Shown: positions 8,768 through 17,678 of the stretch, in pieces | Layout of the letters: every line of letters starts with the position of its first letter | How positions within the stretch are numbered: the stretch's first letter is position 1 | NCBI GenBank assembly: GCA_963726765.1 | Contig: CAVSDH010000006.1 | Location: 62,001 to 126,000, forward strand | Direction: 5' to 3' | Length of the DNA stretch: 64,000 bases | Origin: CAIWHR01 sp963726765 | Lineage (GTDB): Bacteria; Pseudomonadota; Gammaproteobacteria; Burkholderiales; Casimicrobiaceae | Notes under the pieces: generated by a model | Seen by the model: only the letters and a program-made list of their open reading frames with translations | The model's database searches: none | Told to the model about the DNA's origin: nothing | Translations under genes and position numbers: made by a program

Positions 8768-9739
8768 TCAGTCGTTGGGCTTGATATTTGCGGCTTTGCC
8801 TACCGCGCTCCAGCGCGCGAGGTCCGTGGTCAGCACTTTTGCAAAATCTTCGCCGCTGCTGCCCACGGGACTTACCTGAATCGAGACCATTCGATTGGCA
8901 ATCTCAGGCAACGCGGCGATGCGAACGAATTCCGTTTCGAGCTTTTTCACGACAGGCTGCGGCGTTCCGGTCGGCGCAAACAGCCCCACCCAGAACTGGA
9001 ACTCCAAATCCGGAAAGCCGACTTCGGCCATGGTCGGCACATGGGGCAATGAAGGGAGACGAGAAGGCGAAGTTACTGCCAGTGGGCGCAGTCTTCCGCC
9101 CGCTATCGCCTCGTGGACGGGTCCGGTGTCGGCCAAGGCCAGAAGAAGGTCGCCGGCAATGAGTGCGGCAACGACCTCGCTCGTGCTCTTGTACTGAATG
9201 AATTCGGCTTTCGTGTCAGTTTTGATCTTGAACAGTTCAGTCGCGAACTGGAACGCCGGCCCGGAACCGCCGTAGTTCGCCTTGTCCGGGTTGGCCTTCA
9301 TGAAGGCGATGAGTTCCTGGACAGTGCGGTAGGGCTGCGCCGCATTGACGACAAGAATCAACGGGAACGAGGCGAGCATGCTGATCGGTGCCAAGTCGCG
9401 TTGCGCCGAATACGGCAACTTGGTGTACAGAATCTCCGTGAACACCATGTTGCCTATCGGCGCCATCAACAGTGTGTAGCCGTCAGGCGGCGCTTTGGTC
9501 ACGAACGTGGTGCCGATGATGCCGCCCGCGCCAGGTTTGTTTTCAACGACGACCGGCTGGCCGAGGCTCTCCGACATTTTCTGGGCAACCAGGCGTGTCA
9601 GAGTGTCGATGCCGCCGCCGGCCGCTTGGCTCACGATGATCCGCACCGGCTTGTTCGGATAGGTCTGCGCGTGTGCGCCAAGCGCGGCGCACGCAAACAT
9701 GATCGGGATCGCCAACCGACAGCTCGTCAGTCGTCCCAC
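8768..9739 (-). CDS. Bug/TctC-family periplasmic solute receptor
   Basis: This is the extracytoplasmic receptor of a tripartite tricarboxylate transporter. The frame extends upstream, but GTG at 9739 has GGAGG four bases ahead and gives a 323-residue protein with a normal signal peptide ending in GAHAQ. Family features are YPNKPVRIIV, GGGIDTLTRLVAQ, VVENKPGAGG and PDGYTLL. No TctA/TctB membrane genes are in the window, which is common for orphan Bug receptors. It is transcribed away from the SDR operon across a shared promoter region and may share its TetR control. Confidence 0.88.
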   Translation of the reverse strand: MGRLTSCRLAIPIMFACAALGAHAQTYPNKPVRIIVSQAAGGGIDTLTRLVAQKMSESLGQPVVVENKPGAGGIIGTTFVTKAPPDGYTLLMAPIGNMVFTEILYTKLPYSAQRDLAPISMLASFPLILVVNAAQPYRTVQELIAFMKANPDKANYGGSGPAFQFATELFKIKTDTKAEFIQYKSTSEVVAALIAGDLLLALADTGPVHEAIAGGRLRPLAVTSPSRLPSLPHVPTMAEVGFPDLEFQFWVGLFAPTGTPQPVVKKLETEFVRIAALPEIANRMVSIQVSPVGSSGEDFAKVLTTDLARWSAVGKAANIKPND

Positions 9740-9860
9740 GGTGCCTCCATCCGCTTCATTTTTTGCAGGGGTACAGTCGCCCACAGTCGCTGCACCGCGG
9801 GGTCGCAAAGCACCGTGCGTGCGCAACAATTTGCTACACCGCAGCAATCCAATCGTCGGC

Positions 9861-9899
9861 TTGACAAGCGTGTGGTGATGTCAGAAAGTGAACATGTTC
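9861..9899 (+). promoter_or_regulatory. Promoter with putative TetR operator ahead of the SDR-ligase operon
   Basis: TTGACA lies at 9861-9866, followed 23 bases later by the perfect palindrome GAACATGTTC (9890-9899). The same palindrome at the same distance from a TTGACA lies ahead of 15418. The -10 region here is weak. The position overlaps the expected transcription start, which suits repression by the TetR protein encoded at 14351-15055. The assignment to that regulator is inference. Confidence 0.6.
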
Positions 9900-9970
9900 G
9901 AATATATTCTCACAGAAAAGCGCCGAAATCCAACCCGGTCGTGCGCCAGGCAAATGAGCGAGGATCCATA

Positions 9971-10732
9971 GTGACCCACAAGAAGGCAGCATTGGTGACC
10001 GGCGGTTCGAGCGGCATAGGCAGGAGTGCCGTGCTCGCACTTGCGCGGGCCGGTTACAACGTGGCGATCAACTACAGCTCCAGCGTGGCAGCGGCGCGTC
10101 AAACCGGCGCTGAGGCGGAAGCGCTTGGTGCCCAGGTGCTACTGTTGCAGTGCGACGTGAGCGACGAGAACGGCGTGCGCGCCATGATGAGATCTGTCGA
10201 GGAAACGTTTGGTCACCTGGATGTGCTGATCAACAACGCTGGCACGACTGCCCCGTGGAAGCCGAAGGATCTGGAAAGCCTCGTGTTGGACGACTGGGAC
10301 CGGGTGTTCAATGTCAACGTACGCGGCATGTTCCAGGTGACGCGCGCTGCGGTCCCACTGTTAAGGAAGGGCGAGCACCCCTGCATCGTCAATACCGCAA
10401 GCATCGTCGGCTTGCGCCCCGGACCCCAGCCTCTGCCTTATGCCGCGAGCAAGGCAGCCGTGGTCAACATGACCAAGACCCTGGCCTGGAACCTGGGTCC
10501 CGAGATCCGTGTAAACGCCGTTGCCCCGGGCTGGATGGAAGGCGATTGGATGGAGCGGATGCTCAAGGACAAATACGAAGACCTGATGGCAAAACGCGCG
10601 AAAGCGACCCCGCTCAAGCGCTGCGTCACGGCCGACGACGTCGCCGAGTCGATGTTGAGTCTGGTACATGGCAACCGCTTCGTCACCGGCGAAATCATTG
10701 TCATCGATGGCGGTTTCACCGCCTCGACCTGA
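9971..10732 (+). CDS. Short-chain dehydrogenase/reductase (SDR)
   Basis: The product is a 253-residue cytoplasmic NAD(P)-dependent oxidoreductase. The cofactor motif VTGGSSGIGRS is close to the N-terminus, NNAG follows at about residue 90, the catalytic triad appears as NTAS...YAASK (about 140-161), and PG and IDGG motifs lie near the end. I chose GTG at 9971 because the protein then starts a few residues before the Rossmann motif and a GAGGA lies upstream. It is the first gene of an operon with the AMP ligase (14-bp gap). The substrate is unknown. Confidence 0.86.
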   Translation: MTHKKAALVTGGSSGIGRSAVLALARAGYNVAINYSSSVAAARQTGAEAEALGAQVLLLQCDVSDENGVRAMMRSVEETFGHLDVLINNAGTTAPWKPKDLESLVLDDWDRVFNVNVRGMFQVTRAAVPLLRKGEHPCIVNTASIVGLRPGPQPLPYAASKAAVVNMTKTLAWNLGPEIRVNAVAPGWMEGDWMERMLKDKYEDLMAKRAKATPLKRCVTADDVAESMLSLVHGNRFVTGEIIVIDGGFTAST

Positions 10733-10746
10733 GGGAGTGTCCACAA

Positions 10747-12393
10747 GTGATTGAAGGCGTCGTTCCCTTCCCGCCGGAATATGCGGCAATGTGCCGCGCG
10801 AAGGGCTATTGGCGGGACAAGACGCTGGCCCAGGAATTCGCCGTCGTATTCAAGCAATTCGCCGACCGCGTCGCCGTCATCGATGGCGATGTGCAGTACA
10901 CCTACGCTGACGTGGATCGGCAGAGCAATCGACTGGCGCTGAACCTGCTGCAGCTTGGTCTTGGACCACTCCAGCCAGCCGTACTGCAACTGCCCAACGT
11001 GGCCGAATTCGTCCTGCTGTATTTTGCCTTGCAAAAGATTGGCGTCATTCCCATTGCAGCGCTGTCGACGCACCGCTATGGAGAGCTAAGTCAATTTGTG
11101 CGCATTTCTTCTGCCACGTCTTGCTTCTATCCCGAGAGTCAGGGAGATTTCCAGTTCGGGCCAATGGTCGCGCGGGTCCAGGACGAATCGCCATCGCTGA
11201 GATGGCGCATTGTGCTCGGCCGCGCGGCACCTGGGGAGCATTCCCTTGCCGATCTGATCGAACGCGAACCGACGCTCCAGCGCTCGTCGCTGGACAAGAT
11301 CATGCTCAATCCGAGCGATCCGGCTATTTATCAACTTTCTGGCGGCACGACCGGTGTGCCCAAGCTTATCCCGCGCACCCACAACGATTACGCCTACAAC
11401 TCGAAGACCGCAGCGCCCATAGTCGGCGTGACGAAGAATTCCACATTGTTGCTGGTGATTCCAATCGCGCACAACCTCGCACTGGCCTGCCCGGGCATCC
11501 AGGGCTTCTTCTTCAACGGCGGCAAGGTTGTGCTTTCGGCAAGCGCTAAGCCTGAGGACATATTCAGGTTGATCCAGCAGCATGGCGTGACCCACCTCAA
11601 AGTCGTGCCTGCGCTGCTGATTCGCTTGATCAACAGTCCGGTACTCCGCAATTTCAATCTGTCCACACTGGAAGTGATCCAGAGCGGCGGCCAGCGCATG
11701 CAACCCGAAGTGCGCCTCCGTACCAAGGAACTGATACCGAGCGTCACCGTGCAGGAAAACTTTGGAATGTCCGAAGGGATGTTGTTCTTCGTTCGCCTCG
11801 ACGATCCCGAGGAAGTGCGCCTCGAGACCTGCGGAAGGCCCATCTGCCCTGATGACGAAGTACGGTTAGTGGATGACGAGGGTAATGAGGTGGCGCCGGG
11901 TGAGGTGGGCGAACTGACCTGCCGTGGTCCCTACACGCTGCGAGGCTATCTGGGCGTGCCGGAGTACAACGCCAAGCAATTCACCGCCGACGGGTTCTAT
12001 TGCTCGGGCGACCTGATGCGCCTGCATCCCACCGGCAACTACGTGGTCGAGGGACGCAAGAAGGACTTGATAAACCGCGGCGGGGAAAAGATCAGCGCCG
12101 AGGAAATCGAGAACCTGATTCTCATGCACCCGGCGGTGCAGAACGTCGCTTGCGTCGCCATGCCCGATCCGAACCTGGGCGAGAAGATGTGCGCCTGCGT
12201 CATCCCCCGCAACGGTCACACGCTTACGCTTGCGCAACTCGCCGCATTCCTGCATGCAAAGGAGATCGCCAGGTTCAAACTGCCGGAGCGGCTGGAATTG
12301 ATGTCCGATTTTCCTGTGTCCACCTTTGGCAAGGTGTCGAAGAAGACCCTGGTCGAAATGGTCAGCAAGAAATTGGAAATGGAGAGAACGTGA
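10747..12393 (+). CDS. Aryl-acid AMP ligase, (2,3-dihydroxybenzoyl)adenylate synthase-like
   Basis: This 548-residue ANL-superfamily enzyme activates a carboxylic acid with ATP. It shows the EntE/DhbE-type P-loop LSGGTTGVPKLIPRTHNDY (about 195-215), ENFGMSEG, the hinge region VVEGRKKDLINRGGEKIS and the C-terminal catalytic Lys in STFGKVSKK. Similarity is to siderophore starter enzymes that adenylate 2,3-dihydroxybenzoate or salicylate. No NRPS or siderophore gene is nearby, so I favour a catabolic aryl-CoA or aryl-AMP role. The GTG start has GGGAG eight bases upstream. The stop overlaps the next start (GTGA). Confidence 0.85.
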   Translation: MIEGVVPFPPEYAAMCRAKGYWRDKTLAQEFAVVFKQFADRVAVIDGDVQYTYADVDRQSNRLALNLLQLGLGPLQPAVLQLPNVAEFVLLYFALQKIGVIPIAALSTHRYGELSQFVRISSATSCFYPESQGDFQFGPMVARVQDESPSLRWRIVLGRAAPGEHSLADLIEREPTLQRSSLDKIMLNPSDPAIYQLSGGTTGVPKLIPRTHNDYAYNSKTAAPIVGVTKNSTLLLVIPIAHNLALACPGIQGFFFNGGKVVLSASAKPEDIFRLIQQHGVTHLKVVPALLIRLINSPVLRNFNLSTLEVIQSGGQRMQPEVRLRTKELIPSVTVQENFGMSEGMLFFVRLDDPEEVRLETCGRPICPDDEVRLVDDEGNEVAPGEVGELTCRGPYTLRGYLGVPEYNAKQFTADGFYCSGDLMRLHPTGNYVVEGRKKDLINRGGEKISAEEIENLILMHPAVQNVACVAMPDPNLGEKMCACVIPRNGHTLTLAQLAAFLHAKEIARFKLPERLELMSDFPVSTFGKVSKKTLVEMVSKKLEMERT

Positions 12394-13232
12394 GAATTGT
12401 CGATTTGCATTGCTATCCCGGGACAAGCGAATGGATCACGGCCCAGGGACCCTATGTCGACGCGCTTGCCAAATACTGGAACAAGACTTGGGCACCCAAA
12501 TCGGAAGATGACGTGCTCAAAGAGTTCACCGGTGCTGGCGTCGAGGCGGTATTGGTGGCGCTCGATCTCGAGACGACCATCGCCACTCCCCCTTGCACCA
12601 ATGAGTATGTGCACGCGATGTGGAAGCGTCATCCCAAGCGCATCATCCAGGCATGGGGTTCCGTGGAGCCGGCGAAGGGCGAGATCGCCATTCAACAGGC
12701 GCGCAAAGCGATCAAGGACTTGGGATTCCTCGGGCTGCATTTACATCCCATCATGCAGCACTTCGCGGTCAACGATACGCGTTACTACCCTCTCTTTGAG
12801 GAATTGAGCGCAATGGACGCGGCGGTGATGATCGACGTGGGCACAACGGGCATGGGAGCCGGCATGCCAGGTGGCATGGGCGCGCGAATCCGTCACGCGC
12901 ATCCTTCGGCCATCGACGATCTCGCCGCAGATTTCCCGCGTCTCAGGATCGTCATGGCGCATCCTGGTTGGCCGTGGGTGGACGAAACCACCGCCGTCGC
13001 GCTCCACAAGGGCAATGTGTTCTGGGAAATGTCCGGTTGGGCACCGAAATATTTCCCGGGCAACCTGAAGATCGACATGCGCGCTCGCCTGCAGGACAAG
13101 ATCATGTTCGGAAGCGACTACCCGAGCATGCCGTACGAACGCATCCTCCGTGAGTGGGGCGAGCTCGGTTACAAGGACGAGATCATGGAAAAGATCATGC
13201 ACAGGAACGCGGAGCGCGTGCTCGGCCTATAG
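12390..13232 (+). CDS. Amidohydrolase (ACMSD/decarboxylase type) with altered first metal motif
   Basis: The 280-residue product is a TIM-barrel Amidohydro_2 protein related to non-oxidative decarboxylases. The usual D-x-H-x-H at the N-terminus reads DLHCYPG, with Tyr in place of the second His. Later motifs are normal: GLHLHPIMQ, VMAHPGWPW and FGSDYPSM. Its GTG overlaps the ligase stop by four bases and is preceded by GGAGAG, so the two proteins are made together. It may act on a ligase or SDR product, or be a metal-poor variant with a different reaction. Confidence 0.82.
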   Translation: MRIVDLHCYPGTSEWITAQGPYVDALAKYWNKTWAPKSEDDVLKEFTGAGVEAVLVALDLETTIATPPCTNEYVHAMWKRHPKRIIQAWGSVEPAKGEIAIQQARKAIKDLGFLGLHLHPIMQHFAVNDTRYYPLFEELSAMDAAVMIDVGTTGMGAGMPGGMGARIRHAHPSAIDDLAADFPRLRIVMAHPGWPWVDETTAVALHKGNVFWEMSGWAPKYFPGNLKIDMRARLQDKIMFGSDYPSMPYERILREWGELGYKDEIMEKIMHRNAERVLGL

Positions 13233-13346
13233 GCGACTCCGACGCACAATTCAAGCTGCAATGTCGAAGGTCAGCGCCTCGGCGAGGAGCGCCCAAGCGA
13301 CAGGTCGCCAGGTCGTGCGTTGTTCACAACATTGAGGGCGAAATCA

Positions 13347-14354
13347 ATGCGTCGAGGTGACCTACCCCTGGTTGTCGATTTCCACGTTCACATGCTTGTG
13401 AAGGAAGTCTTCGCGGCGTCGACCAACAAGACCGTATTCACCGGCTTCGGCGCAAGTCCGGCCGGGGCGCCACGACCCGGCGTGCAGAACCTTATGGGCA
13501 GGATGTTCGATCCCAGGGCAGAAATCGAAGACATGGACGCGCGCGGCGTCGACATCAGCGTGATCAGCGCGAGTACCGTCCTGCAGGGGACCTCGTGGGC
13601 CGATCCGGCAACGGATCTCGAGCTTTGCCGGCACTGCAACGATCAAGCCGCCGAATGGGTGGCGCAATTCCCTGATCGCTTCGTCGGCTCCTTCGTGTTG
13701 CCCTTGCAGGATGTCGAGCTTGCCCTGACCGAACTCCTGCGTGCCGTCACGACATTGAAGCTGAAGGTCGGCAACGTGTCGTCCAGCTACAACGGCATCT
13801 ACATGGGCGATCCGGTCTTCCTTCCGTTCTGGGAGGAGATCAACAATCTCGACGTGCCGGTTTGGATACACCCGGAGGGCGTGCGCGATCCCTGGTTCCA
13901 GCGTTACGCTCTGTGGAATTCCGCAGGACAATCGATTGAGGAAACCAAGTGCATGACCTCGCTGGTCTATGAAGGAATCATGACTCGATTTCTCAATCTC
14001 AAAGTCGTGATGGCCCACGGTGGCGGCTACTTCCCTCACTACATGGGACGGATGGACCGCAACACCCAGAATCGGCCCGACACGGTGCGCAATACCGGTG
14101 GCAAAACGCCTAGCTCATTCCTGCGCTCGTTCTACTACGACACCTGCGTTTACGATCCACAGGTTTTGAAGGTGCTGATGGAACGCGTCGGCGCGGATCG
14201 GCTGGTGCTGGGCAGCGACTACCCTGTTGGTGAGAAGGATCCCGTGGGCTGGCTCCGAGAGTCCGGCGTTGGTGGTGCGGACCTCGCCATGATTGCCGGC
14301 GGGAACGCGGCCCGCATCCTTGGCCTTCCGGCAACGGCAAAACGAGCCGACTAG
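13347..14354 (+). CDS. Amidohydrolase (ACMSD/gamma-resorcylate decarboxylase type)
   Basis: This 335-residue protein has intact metal motifs: VDFHVHM at the N-terminus, VWIHPEG at about residue 175, VMAHGGGYFPHY at about 225 and LGSDYPVGEKDP at about 290. Family members decarboxylate hydroxybenzoates or aminocarboxymuconate semialdehyde. ATG at 13347 has GAGGG nine bases upstream; a TTG 27 bases earlier is less likely. It lies 114 bp after the first amidohydrolase in the same direction, and its last four bases overlap the end of the convergent TetR gene. Confidence 0.84.
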   Translation: MRRGDLPLVVDFHVHMLVKEVFAASTNKTVFTGFGASPAGAPRPGVQNLMGRMFDPRAEIEDMDARGVDISVISASTVLQGTSWADPATDLELCRHCNDQAAEWVAQFPDRFVGSFVLPLQDVELALTELLRAVTTLKLKVGNVSSSYNGIYMGDPVFLPFWEEINNLDVPVWIHPEGVRDPWFQRYALWNSAGQSIEETKCMTSLVYEGIMTRFLNLKVVMAHGGGYFPHYMGRMDRNTQNRPDTVRNTGGKTPSSFLRSFYYDTCVYDPQVLKVLMERVGADRLVLGSDYPVGEKDPVGWLRESGVGGADLAMIAGGNAARILGLPATAKRAD

Positions 14355-15055
14355 GGTCGGGACACGCGCTTCCGCGGTGCCGCCGGGTACAGGCCATTGA
14401 TCTGCAGATCAAGCATTCGCTTGAGATCCTCCAACCCTGCTTCTGGCTTGGGGCGGTCGCTGACGATCCAGGAACGAACCGCCGCCGAATAGACGAAGAA
14501 GAAGTGGCGCGCGATGTAAGCGGCCGACTCCTTCGACAGAATGCGGCGTTCGCGCTGTGCGGATTCGACCAATTGCTCGATCCCGTCGATCAATCCCTTC
14601 CGGATGCGCATGAAGGCTTCCGCCTGCTTCCCCGTCGAGTAGAACGTAAGTTCCTGCAGCAGGATGCGTGATAACACCGGATTGCGCGCGAAAAAGTGAT
14701 AGTGGGGCCGGAAAACCGCATGGACCTGCTCGGATAGCGCGGCGTCGATCCGCGGTTCTCGCAACGCATTGGCGGCGACCCCCGCGAGTTCCTCGTTGAA
14801 AATCAGGAAAATCAGGTCGCGCTTGTCATCCGCATAGTTGAAGAGTGTGCCGATGCCGACATGAGCTTTCAGCGCGATTTCCCTCATCGTCGCTGCGGTG
14901 TAACCGTGGCGCTTGAACAGGTCGGCCGCTGCGGCGCGTATGCGCTGCATCTTTTCCAGTTTGTTCTGCTCTCTGAGGCCCTGTACGCCATTTGGAGAGG
15001 ACGCAGTGCGCCTGCGACCGGTCGAGCGAGATTTCATAAAAGCAATGTTCGACAT
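14351..15055 (-). CDS. TetR-family transcriptional regulator
   Basis: The 234-residue protein has a TetR DNA-binding head: RIRAAAADLFKRHGYTAATMREIA (helix-turn-helix about 38-83, with VGIGTLFNYADDK), followed by an all-helical ligand-binding body. The first 25 residues are basic and may not all be translated. It ends convergently on the amidohydrolase gene. The operators proposed at 9890 and 15308 flank its catabolic neighbours, so it is likely the local repressor responding to a pathway acid or CoA ester. Confidence 0.88.
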   Translation of the reverse strand: MSNIAFMKSRSTGRRRTASSPNGVQGLREQNKLEKMQRIRAAAADLFKRHGYTAATMREIALKAHVGIGTLFNYADDKRDLIFLIFNEELAGVAANALREPRIDAALSEQVHAVFRPHYHFFARNPVLSRILLQELTFYSTGKQAEAFMRIRKGLIDGIEQLVESAQRERRILSKESAAYIARHFFFVYSAAVRSWIVSDRPKPEAGLEDLKRMLDLQINGLYPAAPRKRVSRP

Positions 15056-15278
15056 TCATCGGCAGATTGGCCAGCGCAGCGCCATAGCCGACAACGCCAA
15101 GCCGCTTCGCACGGAACGGCGGATGATACGACGATTCGTCCTCGCGGGAGGCGCCAGGTTGCGGCAATTGCCGCACGCGAAATTGGTCGCGCAAGTGCTG
15201 GTGCAAGAATCGCGCCTTCATTTCCGACATTTTGTTGCAACGCATCACGATTGGCGTGTTCCAAAGCAGGGTCCATCC

Positions 15279-15317
15279 TTGACAAGAATAGGCGCAACTT
15301 ATAAATTGAACATGTTC
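15279..15317 (+). promoter_or_regulatory. Promoter with putative TetR operator ahead of the dehydrogenase-TRAP operon
   Basis: TTGACA is at 15279-15284. TATAAATT spans 15300-15307, giving a 15 to 17 bp spacer depending on the register. The palindrome GAACATGTTC follows at 15308-15317, where transcription should start. The distance from TTGACA to the palindrome equals that at 9861-9899. The rest of 15056-15417 shows no gene I can support. Confidence 0.65.
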
Positions 15318-15417
15318 GTATTTTACCATTTGATGGCAGCAGTTCCCGCGTGTTCCGGACTGCTTCTTCGGACTCGACGCTCGCATTTGTGAGCCACGAT
15401 CACGAGATTGCGCAACG

Positions 15418-16377
15418 ATGGCCCAAGTGCTCGTTTTGCTGTCAATGCCGGAAGCCGTCCGGATGCAGTATCGCGACAGAATCAAGGCGAGTTTTCCGGA
15501 GCTGACAGTCAACGTCGTCGAGCATCACAGCAAGGTCGATCCGTACATTGATTCGGCAGACATCCTGATGACGTTTGGACCGATGATGTCCGAACGGGTC
15601 CTCGAGAAAGCCTCCAACCTCAAATGGATCCAGGCTCTGGGCACCGGTGTAGACGGCATCGCTGATCGCGCTTCCCTCGGAAAGGATGTCATCGTCACCA
15701 ATCTCCACGGCGTGCACGGCCCGCCTGTCTCCGAGGCGGCCTTCATGTCCATGCTCGCACTCAGCCGCCAGTTGCCTCGCTCGGTGCGCAATCAGGCCGC
15801 CCATTTGTGGGATCGCTTCCCCGCGCGTCTATTGAAAGACAAGACTGTCGGGATCTACGGCATCGGCGTCATTGCCGAGGAGCTGGCGCCCAAGTGCAAG
15901 GCATTTGGCATGAAAGTAGTCGGGATCTCGTCGGCAAAGCGAGATGTGGCTGGATTCGATAGGGTGTATGCGCGTGACGACCTTGGTGTCGCCGTGCGCG
16001 GCCTTGACTACCTGGTGCTTCTGACGCCGCTCTCCTCCGCCACGCAAAATAGCGTTGATGCCAGCGTGTTGGCGGCAATGAAACCGAGCGCATACCTCAT
16101 CAACCTGGCGCGCGGCGGCGTGGTGGACGAGGCGGCGCTGATTGATTCGCTGAAGAACAAGCGCATCGCCGGGGCGGCGCTGGATGTCTTTTCGCAGGAG
16201 CCATTGCCGACAGACCATCCGTTCTGGGACATGGAGAACGTAATTGTCACCACCCATCAGGGCGGCTTTTGCGACGTCTACATTGATTTTGCGATGCCGG
16301 TGATCGAGCAAAACCTGCGAAAATTCCTCGCGGGCGATACCACCGGCATGACCAATCTGGTCAGGCGCCCGGCGTGA
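15418..16377 (+). CDS. D-2-hydroxyacid dehydrogenase family protein
   Basis: This 319-residue NAD-dependent oxidoreductase belongs to the D-isomer 2-hydroxyacid family. The nucleotide motif is VGIYGIGVIAEELA (about 140), followed by the substrate-binding Arg in LINLARGGVVDE (about 225-236) and a catalytic His in TTHQGG (about 282). The cofactor loop lacks the standard GxGxxG spacing at its last position. It is the first gene of the second rightward operon. It could reduce a 2-keto acid or oxidise a 2-hydroxy acid taken up by the TRAP system. Confidence 0.85.
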   Translation: MAQVLVLLSMPEAVRMQYRDRIKASFPELTVNVVEHHSKVDPYIDSADILMTFGPMMSERVLEKASNLKWIQALGTGVDGIADRASLGKDVIVTNLHGVHGPPVSEAAFMSMLALSRQLPRSVRNQAAHLWDRFPARLLKDKTVGIYGIGVIAEELAPKCKAFGMKVVGISSAKRDVAGFDRVYARDDLGVAVRGLDYLVLLTPLSSATQNSVDASVLAAMKPSAYLINLARGGVVDEAALIDSLKNKRIAGAALDVFSQEPLPTDHPFWDMENVIVTTHQGGFCDVYIDFAMPVIEQNLRKFLAGDTTGMTNLVRRPA

Positions 16378-16403
16378 GTCGACGCAGCTGATCGGACGAT
16401 TCC

Positions 16404-17606
16404 ATGGCCGAAACCTTCGACCGCATCAATGCTCCGATCTCTACGGCAGAGCTCGAGCGACGGTGGTCGGCTGTGCGCGCCTCGATGACCGAACAACACG
16501 TCGACGTGCTGCTGATGCAGGCAAACAACGATTTCATGGGCGGTTACGTCAAATACTTCACCGACCTGCCTGCGACAAACGGTTATTCGGTAACCGTAGT
16601 GTTTCCGCGGGATGAGCGCATGACGGTGGTTGGACAGGGTCCCGCAGGTGTGGTGCGCGAACTCCCGGCAGAGGGAGATGGCGTGCGCCGAGGCGTCGCC
16701 AGGTTCATGGGCACGCCGAGTTACGCATCGTGCCCATACACTGCGGGATACGACGCGGCGCTCGCGGAAAAGTACCTGGGGCGATTTGCAGGCGGCACGG
16801 TCGGCTTGGTAGGTACCGCAGCCATTTCATTCGCGCTGATCGACCATCTTCGGCGAGGCAAGCTGTCCAACGCCAAATTCGTGGATGCCTCCGACCTCGT
16901 GGACGTTATCAAAGCAGTAAAAAGCGAAGAGGAAATCGGCTTCATGCGCCGTACTGCACACATGCAGGATGCCGCCATGGAAGCGGTGTTCGCCGCCATC
17001 CGACCTGGCATGACTGACCTGGAGGTTGCGGGCATTGCGGAGCAATACGGACACAGCCACGGCAGCGAGCAGGGACTATTCCTATGCGCGTCGGGTCCCG
17101 TAGGCACGTCCACATTCTTCGGCAATCGGCATTTGCAGAATCGGACCGTTCGCGCGGGCGACACGTTCACGCTGCTCATCGAAAACAGCGGAGCCGGTGG
17201 CTTCTATACCGAGCTTGGTCGCACCTGTGTACTTGGCAAGGCTTCGCAGGAAATGAAAGACGAGTTTGAGTTTGTGCTGGAGGCGCAGAAATTTACGCTG
17301 AGCCTCTTGAAGCCAGGCGCTTCCTGCAAAGATGCCTGGGAGACGTACAACCAATATATGCGAGAGCATGGCAAACCCGAGGAAAAGCGGCTGCACTGCC
17401 ACGGCCAGGGTTACGACATGGTCGAACGCCCGCTGCTGCGTTTTGACGAATCCATGCCTCTCTCGAAAAACATGGTGCTGTCAGCACACCCGTCCTACAC
17501 TACTGCAGGTACCTATAGCTGGGTTAGCGACAACTTTCTCATTGGCGAAAGTGGAGTGGTCGAGAAGTTTCACCAACTCCCCCAGAAGATTTTCGAACTC
17601 GGGTAA
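16404..17606 (+). CDS. M24-family (pita-bread fold) protein with altered metal ligands
   Basis: The 400-residue protein has a creatinase/prolidase-like N-terminal domain and a C-terminal pita-bread domain. The usual two Asp ligands are replaced in LLIENSGAGGFYTELGR (Glu at both places). The HG motif is kept in CHGQGYD, the first Glu ligand is His in LSAHPSY, and the last Glu may be that in FLIGESG. Such a set suggests a non-peptidase such as a C-N hydrolase or lyase rather than an aminopeptidase. It lies 26 bp after the dehydrogenase and before the TRAP genes. Confidence 0.82.
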   Translation: MAETFDRINAPISTAELERRWSAVRASMTEQHVDVLLMQANNDFMGGYVKYFTDLPATNGYSVTVVFPRDERMTVVGQGPAGVVRELPAEGDGVRRGVARFMGTPSYASCPYTAGYDAALAEKYLGRFAGGTVGLVGTAAISFALIDHLRRGKLSNAKFVDASDLVDVIKAVKSEEEIGFMRRTAHMQDAAMEAVFAAIRPGMTDLEVAGIAEQYGHSHGSEQGLFLCASGPVGTSTFFGNRHLQNRTVRAGDTFTLLIENSGAGGFYTELGRTCVLGKASQEMKDEFEFVLEAQKFTLSLLKPGASCKDAWETYNQYMREHGKPEEKRLHCHGQGYDMVERPLLRFDESMPLSKNMVLSAHPSYTTAGTYSWVSDNFLIGESGVVEKFHQLPQKIFELG

Positions 17607-17678
17607 TGCTGGCGCAACTGAGTGTCCAAGGGAGCGGACCAACCCGCTCCCGTCAATACCTTCGAGGAGAAAGTGATC

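Noticed and set aside
10747..12393. Siderophore biosynthesis locus based on the EntE-like ligase
   Set aside because: No isochorismatase, carrier protein, NRPS or siderophore transport gene is nearby; the neighbours are catabolic.
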